Of a DNA stretch of 29,410 nucleotides, positions 25,484-29,410 are shown in pieces. The stretch covers positions 1 through 29,410 of the forward strand of contig CAIVHI010000205.1 in assembly GCA_903905685.1 (NCBI GenBank), read 5' to 3'. This stretch comes from an uncultured Bacteroidota bacterium (lineage in GTDB: Bacteria; Bacteroidota; Bacteroidia; Chitinophagales; Chitinophagaceae). Position numbers and translations under genes: made by a program. The notes under the pieces are model-generated. The model was given only the letters and a program-made list of their open reading frames with translations. It was not told where the DNA came from and did not search any database. The stretch's first letter is position 1; each line of letters begins with the position of its first letter.

Positions 25484-26347
25484 CTACTCCTTCACAAACC
25501 TCCCCGCATGAACCCCGTTTATCGAGACCAAATATAGTCCCGCAGGGTAGCCGGTCAAATTTAGGTTGACATTCCCGGTGGCATGGGAGCCCGTATACAC
25601 TACCCGCCCCACCGCGTCGGTAACGGCCAAGGTGTTGATGGCTTCGGTGGAATTGATGCTGATGGTACTGCCGGCGGGATTGGGAAAGATGGAGACGGTA
25701 TTGTTCGCCTCGGTGGTGGTGGCAACCCCTTCGGCATAATATTGGAATTGCATACCGTCTATTATCCAGCCGTCTTTGCCGGAAACGTTGGAATCGGACA
25801 CAAAGGTGAAACGGAAGATTCCTGAATCGGTAGTAGTTGAGACGAAGCCGAAGAACCCGACCGAGAAATTCTGCCAACCCGTGGTGGAATGGTGCATGTC
25901 GGGGGCTGAGCCCAATGGCCAGCTAAAGTAGCCGGTAGCGTCGGTGAGTACGTTTTTCCAAGTATGCCCGCTGTCGGCCGAGAAATCGATACCCGCCAGG
26001 CACGCCGAATCGAGGTCCAACTGGTAGTAAAATTGGATGCCGCACAAAAACGGCATCATGAGCGGAGGGGACAACAGGCGGGGCGCCTTAACGTAGAAAA
26101 CGGAGGTGTCGATGGACGTATAGGGATGGGTCGTGTCGGTCACCATGGACCTGGAACCGTAGTAGCCCGATGTAAAGACCGTCTTGTGCGGCTTGCCCAC
26201 CTGCCAATCGTTGCGCTTGCAATCCGCGGTGTCGATATCTACAAACCGGCGGTAAGAGGAGTCGGCAAATGAAAATAGGGAGTACGGTATTTGGCCGTAA
26301 GCGGTACCCGAAGCCAAAATAAAGAGCAGGATGTAAAGTTTTTTCAT
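25484..26347 (-). CDS. T9SS-sorted secreted protein of unknown function
   Basis: The 287-aa product has a signal peptide (MKKLYILLFILASGTAYGQ) and a C-terminal T9SS type A sorting domain beginning VSIFPNPAGSTISINST and ending GLYLVSINGVHAGRFVKE. The middle (about 30-205) is a probable jelly-roll: FYYQLDLDSAC, GIDFSADSGHTWKN, and RFTFVSDSNVSGKDGWIIDGMQF, a strand pattern seen in MAM/CUB-like exported domains. It has a promoter-like box at 26364-26371. A decayed copy of its last half lies just upstream, so the gene arose from, or gave rise to, a tandem duplication. No enzymatic motif is visible. Confidence 0.85.
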   Translation of the reverse strand: MKKLYILLFILASGTAYGQIPYSLFSFADSSYRRFVDIDTADCKRNDWQVGKPHKTVFTSGYYGSRSMVTDTTHPYTSIDTSVFYVKAPRLLSPPLMMPFLCGIQFYYQLDLDSACLAGIDFSADSGHTWKNVLTDATGYFSWPLGSAPDMHHSTTGWQNFSVGFFGFVSTTTDSGIFRFTFVSDSNVSGKDGWIIDGMQFQYYAEGVATTTEANNTVSIFPNPAGSTISINSTEAINTLAVTDAVGRVVYTGSHATGNVNLNLTGYPAGLYLVSINGVHAGRFVKE

Positions 26348-26363
26348 GCGCAGAAGTTTAAAG

Positions 26364-26371
26364 CAAATTTA
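26364..26371 (-). promoter_or_regulatory. Putative -7 promoter box of the 287-aa secreted protein gene
   Basis: Minus-strand TAAATTTG matches TAnnTTTG exactly and lies 16 nt before the start codon at 26347. The -33 TTG is not evident (TTCG at the expected place). Confidence 0.45.
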
Positions 26372-26462
26372 TCTCAATGGAACGACTCTGCGAATATATT
26401 TTCGGTTTTTTTTAAGAAAACCATTCTTTTTTTCGTTGCGGCAATTCACGCCTTTGCCTGTT

Positions 26463-26479
26463 ATAAACTTGCAGTTTAT
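26463..26479 (-). terminator. Small inverted repeat at the end of the decayed secreted protein gene
   Basis: ATAAACT (26463-26469), TGC, AGTTTAT (26473-26479) is a perfect 7-bp stem overlapping the stop codon of the pseudogene. A second, looser GGTTTT/AAAACC repeat follows at 26404-26422. Either may be a leftover terminator; neither is strong. Confidence 0.3.
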
Positions 26480-26900
26480 CTTCTTACAAACCGCCCCACA
26501 TGAACCCCGTTCGCCTGCACCAAATACAGCCCCACCGGGTAGCCGGTAAGGTCGATTTTGACGTTGCCTGCGGTATAAGAGCCGGTGTAAACCGTTCGCC
26601 CCACGGCATCGGTCAAGGCAAGCGAGTTGATGGCTTAGGTGGATTTGGTCCTAACGTTATTGCCGGCGGGGTTGGGGAAGATGGAGACGGAGTTGTTCGC
26701 CCAGTTGGTGGTGGCAACCAAACCTTCAACCCAATAACGGAGTTCTACTTGGTCAATATTCCAACCGTCTCTTCCGCACGCATTATTGTCGGAAATGAAA
26801 TTGAATCTCGACAATGCGGAATCGGCAGTGGACTAAGGAGAAACTCCAAAACACTGCGTCAAATGATTCTCAAGCGGTTGAGTTGAACGGTTGTCTCGCT
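26476..26900 (-). pseudogene. Decayed 3' half of a T9SS-sorted protein gene, paralogue of the 287-aa gene
   Basis: Minus-strand translation aligns along about 140 codons with the C-terminal half of the 287-aa protein. Read downstream: FNSTA, stop (26872-26870), ESFDAVFWSFS, a frameshift near 26830-26840, STADSALSRFNFISDNNACGRDGWNIDQVELRYWVEGLVATT broken here only by wording, FPNPAGNNVRTKST, stop TAA at 26637-26635 where the intact gene has GAA, then AINSLALTDAVGRTVYTGSY and a well-kept sorting-domain end GVHVGRFVRR. The 5' half, signal peptide and promoter are missing; the response regulator gene ends at 26913. Two stops and a frameshift make it non-functional. Confidence 0.88.
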
Positions 26901-26912
26901 ACGAGCCGACTA

Positions 26913-27314
26913 TTAAAGGTTTTTTTCGAGCAGCGCCCGAATCTTGTCTTCCGATATGGGTTTGTTGATGAAATCGATAACGTTTTTGTAGAGGTAGGAG
27001 CGTTTCACCTCTTCCTTCTCGAGGGAAGACGTAAGCATCGCTATTTTGACTTTTTCGGTATGCTCCAATGGAAACAGGATGAATTCTTCTAAAAATCCGA
27101 AACCGTCCATTACGGGCATGCGGATGTCGAGCAAAATGATTTCGGGCCACGGATCGCCTGCGGTCAGGTTGTCACCCAACTCCTTAAGGGCATTGCTACC
27201 CGAGTTGTACACCACGATTTTGTCTGCCACGCCCGAATTGCGCAACTTCCGCTCCGTGATGAAGTTCGAGATATCGTCGTCGTCAATCAGCATTATTTTC
27301 GCAACACTCCCCAT
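26913..27314 (-). CDS. CheY-like response regulator (Rcp1-type, receiver domain only)
   Basis: The ATG at 27314 is preferred over one 51 nt upstream, which would overlap the kinase gene and add an unrelated tail; this gives 133 aa. The receiver domain is complete: acidic cluster DDDD at 11-14, phosphorylation site D63 in LLDIRMPVMDG, T95 in AMLTSS, and K118 in FINKPI. There is no output domain, so it probably acts through protein contacts or phosphotransfer. It starts 7 nt after the stop of the histidine kinase frame, so the two form an operon and a likely cognate pair. The unusually acidic DDDDISNFI start is typical of single-domain regulators paired with PAS kinases. Confidence 0.9.
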   Translation of the reverse strand: MGSVAKIMLIDDDDISNFITERKLRNSGVADKIVVYNSGSNALKELGDNLTAGDPWPEIILLDIRMPVMDGFGFLEEFILFPLEHTEKVKIAMLTSSLEKEEVKRSYLYKNVIDFINKPISEDKIRALLEKNL

Positions 27315-27321
27315 CGGCTGT

Positions 27322-28242
27322 TTATTTATCGGATTTACGGAAGTCCATATTTGGCAACTTGACAATAAAAGTACTTCCCTTTCCTGATTCAGAAGTTAAT
27401 TTTATCTCGCCATCCATTTTGTGGACGATTTCCTTACAAAGGTACAAACCCAAACCCGACCCAACCGAATTTTGGGAGTTCCGATAGAACATTTCAAAAA
27501 CTTTTTCGTGCACATTGGCCGATATGCCTTCTCCATTATCGGTAACGGTCAGTGTGCCGCCTTTTTCGTCGACACTGAACGTGATGTCTACCCTTGGGTT
27601 GGGTTCGTCGACGCGTTGGTACTTCACGGCATTACCCACCAAATTGTTCATGATGGTGGCCAGCCGCAGGCGATCGGTAACGAACGGAATGCCGGTAGCA
27701 ATATTCTTTGTGAACCTTACACGTTGCGCCTTGTCGTGATGGATGATGTCTTCCAGCAGTCCCGCCACCATGTTGCTGATGTCCACTTCTTCATAATACA
27801 GTTCCATGCGCGAGTTTCTGGAGTATTCCAATATTTCCTTGATGGTGTTGTCGAGCCGAAATGCGCTCTTTTCCATCATATGGATGAAACTGTCTAGCTC
27901 CAGGCGGTCATCAGTGCCCTTGCAAAGGTCTATCAGCCCGATTAAGGAGAGCAGGGGCGCGCGCAAGTCGTGTGACGTGCTATACACGAACCTGTCCAGC
28001 TCCGAGTTTATTTTTTTCAATTCTGCATTTTGGCAGGCGAGAAGGTCTTCGGCCTGTTTCCGTTCTGTGATATCGCGCAGCGCCGTTTGAGTACCTTTCA
28101 AGACGCCATGCTCATACACCTTCGAAACCCGAACTTGGAGCCACAGGCGGGAGCCGTCCTTGCGCAGGCCCTCATATTCATAAAATTCGGGAGCCGGCAG
28201 CCCGGCTATGCGGTCGTCATGGTATTGGCGGACGCGTTGCAC
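27322..28242 (-). CDS. Histidine kinase, C-terminal part (HisKA plus HATPase) of an interrupted gene
   Basis: This 306-codon frame carries the end of a PAS/PAC domain (about 1-60, FYEYEGLRKDGSRLWLQVRV, LRDITERK), a short coiled linker, the dimerisation and phosphoacceptor region with H in YSTSHDLRAPL (His codon 27972-27970), and the ATPase domain with N box MNNLVGNAVKY, G1 TDNGEGI and G2 GSGLGLYL. All catalytic motifs are intact. It is in the same frame as the part upstream (27322 and 28273 differ by a multiple of three), separated only by TAA at 28275-28273. The annotated start is a GTG inside a PAS domain, so independent translation would yield a kinase with a broken sensor. Response regulator gene follows 7 nt later. 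Confidence 0.85.
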   Translation of the reverse strand: MQRVRQYHDDRIAGLPAPEFYEYEGLRKDGSRLWLQVRVSKVYEHGVLKGTQTALRDITERKQAEDLLACQNAELKKINSELDRFVYSTSHDLRAPLLSLIGLIDLCKGTDDRLELDSFIHMMEKSAFRLDNTIKEILEYSRNSRMELYYEEVDISNMVAGLLEDIIHHDKAQRVRFTKNIATGIPFVTDRLRLATIMNNLVGNAVKYQRVDEPNPRVDITFSVDEKGGTLTVTDNGEGISANVHEKVFEMFYRNSQNSVGSGLGLYLCKEIVHKMDGEIKLTSESGKGSTFIVKLPNMDFRKSDK

Positions 28243-28272
28243 GGATTCGGGGGCAACGTAGTCTTCGATGAA

Positions 28273-29410
28273 TTAGTTGTTGATGTCGGATGCATCGAGG
28301 CCGAATATCTGGAGGAAGACTTCGTTGGCAAACGTTACACGACCTTCCAAGTCGTCTATGAAAAGGCCATCGGTGATGTTGCCCACCACTTGGCGATACT
28401 TGTTTTCATTTTCGAGGCTCAGCAATTCGGCTTCCCGCTGCGTGGTGATGTCCTGCACCATGCCGAGGGCGCGCATGGGGATGCCGTCATCGCCATAAAA
28501 TGCCTCGGCCTGCACACGAACATATTTTATGCGCCCATCCGGGAAAAGGAGTCTGTGGATGGTGTCGTACCTCGTGTGGTTTGCAATGGCCTCTGAAAAC
28601 AAGGCATCCCTATTCATACGGTCTTCCGGATGAATCAGGTTTAGGAAGGCCTCAAAGGGAGCCCCTTCTCCGGTTTTTTCGATTTCGACTATGCGATAAA
28701 TTTCATCTGTCCAAACGAGCTCCCGGGTAATGAGGTTCAGCTCCCAACTACCCAATTGTGCCAAGCGTTGGGAGTCGGCCAGCAACATTCGGCTCTTACG
28801 GATTTCTTCAGATGCCTTTTTGCGCGCCGTAACGTCGCTGCTGAGGATGAATATGCCTTGTTCCACGGGCTCCACCTTGAATTCGAACCATCTTTCTGAG
28901 CCGTTTTCAAATACGTATTTTTCTTCGAAGTTGACGCTTGTGCGCTCCTGCATGGCTTCGCGGTACTTGGCGAATACCCGTGATTTTTCGACTCCCGGAT
29001 ACATTTCCGACATTTTTTTGCCAATCAGGTTGCTCGGGGTTTGGAAGGCTTGGGTTGCAGCTGCATGGTTGGCGAATATATAGGTATACTCGAAGTCGAG
29101 TATCATACAGCCAATCCCCATGTGGTCCAAGGTCTGTTGCAAGCGGGTTTCCAACTTCAGGCGTTGCTCTCGTTCGCGGTGCAGGTCGGTGATGTTTCGG
29201 AAGAAGCCCATCGTGCCCGAAAACCGGTCGTTCTCCATGACCGGCACAACCGAGCCATGCAAATTCAAAGTGGTGCCGTTTTTGGCAACCATGGTGGCGT
29301 AGTGGTCCGATATCGTCTTGCCCGAGCGTAGGATGGCCATCCGTTCGCCAAAACCCTTCACGGTTTCCGGTCCAAATACGTTGCTAATCTTCATCTTGGC
29401 GATATCGTCA
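28273..29410 (-). CDS. Multi-PAS sensor part of the interrupted histidine kinase, 5' end outside the window
   Basis: The frame is open to the window edge, so the N terminus is missing; the first ATG inside is at 29394 (373 aa). It holds the end of one PAS domain (NGTTLNLHGSVVPV, FFRNITDLHRE), a second PAS (GIGCMILDFEYTYIFANHAA ... DVTARKK), a PAS_3-type domain (LGSWELNLITRELVWTDE ... DITTQRE) and the start of a fourth (KYRQVVGNITDGLFIDDLEG). It ends DASDINN then TAA at 28275-28273, after which the same frame continues FIEDYVAPESVQRVRQ, ordinary PAS sequence. The original product was clearly one protein. No membrane segment is seen in the part present. Confidence 0.85.
   Translation of the reverse strand, partial: DDIAKMKISNVFGPETVKGFGERMAILRSGKTISDHYATMVAKNGTTLNLHGSVVPVMENDRFSGTMGFFRNITDLHREREQRLKLETRLQQTLDHMGIGCMILDFEYTYIFANHAAATQAFQTPSNLIGKKMSEMYPGVEKSRVFAKYREAMQERTSVNFEEKYVFENGSERWFEFKVEPVEQGIFILSSDVTARKKASEEIRKSRMLLADSQRLAQLGSWELNLITRELVWTDEIYRIVEIEKTGEGAPFEAFLNLIHPEDRMNRDALFSEAIANHTRYDTIHRLLFPDGRIKYVRVQAEAFYGDDGIPMRALGMVQDITTQREAELLSLENENKYRQVVGNITDGLFIDDLEGRVTFANEVFLQIFGLDASDINN

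Noticed and set aside
1..29410. Search by eye for phage, transposase, toxin-antitoxin or defence genes
   Set aside because: None seen; all supported genes are metabolic, transport, secretion, repair or signalling genes, so the window looks like chromosome backbone with some lineage-specific secreted proteins.

Overview
The window reads as a chromosomal segment of a Bacteroidota bacterium, most likely of the Chitinophagales/Chitinophagaceae type. The reasons are: a full-length SprA (outer-membrane translocon of the type IX secretion system, T9SS); three intact exported proteins and one decayed one that end in T9SS C-terminal sorting domains; promoters of the Bacteroidota form TTG-N19-TAnnTTTG; and few Shine-Dalgarno sequences ahead of start codons. 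No insertion sequence, CRISPR array, tRNA or rRNA was found. The class is inferred from gene content only.

Left part (1-5630, plus strand): a complete promoter, a TPP riboswitch and a tightly packed thiamin operon, thiS-thiC-thiD-thiE-thiG-thiH. Together these make the pyrimidine (ThiC, ThiD) and the thiazole (ThiS, ThiG, ThiH) and join them (ThiE). thiF, needed to activate ThiS, is not in the window. The riboswitch leader contains an evident anti-P1 sequence and a possible helix over the thiS start codon, giving a concrete switching model. A DUF4397-like lipoprotein (5705-6394) and an MgtE Mg2+ channel with a long structured leader (6668-8044) follow, each behind its own promoter-like box.

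Middle part (8057-18010, minus strand): ruvA, then sprA (2562 codons, with a collagen-like, Gly-rich insert and a Lys/Ala-rich helix in its C-terminal third), then a polytopic GT-C-like membrane protein. Between sprA and the membrane protein gene lies a perfect 12-bp inverted repeat whose loop can pair with the sequence just before the next start codon.

Right part (18222-26900, minus strand): two adjacent paralogous secreted proteins (965 and 958 aa) with the same predicted beta-propeller-like N-terminal half, three Ig/PKD-like modules, one PKD domain and a T9SS sorting domain; a YhhQ-family queuosine precursor transporter; an orphan 415-bp intergenic stretch with small repeats; a 287-aa T9SS-sorted protein; and, upstream of that gene, a decayed copy of its 3' half.

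Far right (26913-29410, minus strand): a multi-PAS histidine kinase followed 7 nt later by a CheY-like response regulator. The kinase reading frame is split by one in-frame TAA (28273-28275) inside its last PAS domain, and its N terminus runs off the window. The strongest points for a second look are the riboswitch platform, the pseudoknot-capable repeat after sprA, the paralogous exported pair, and the interrupted kinase.
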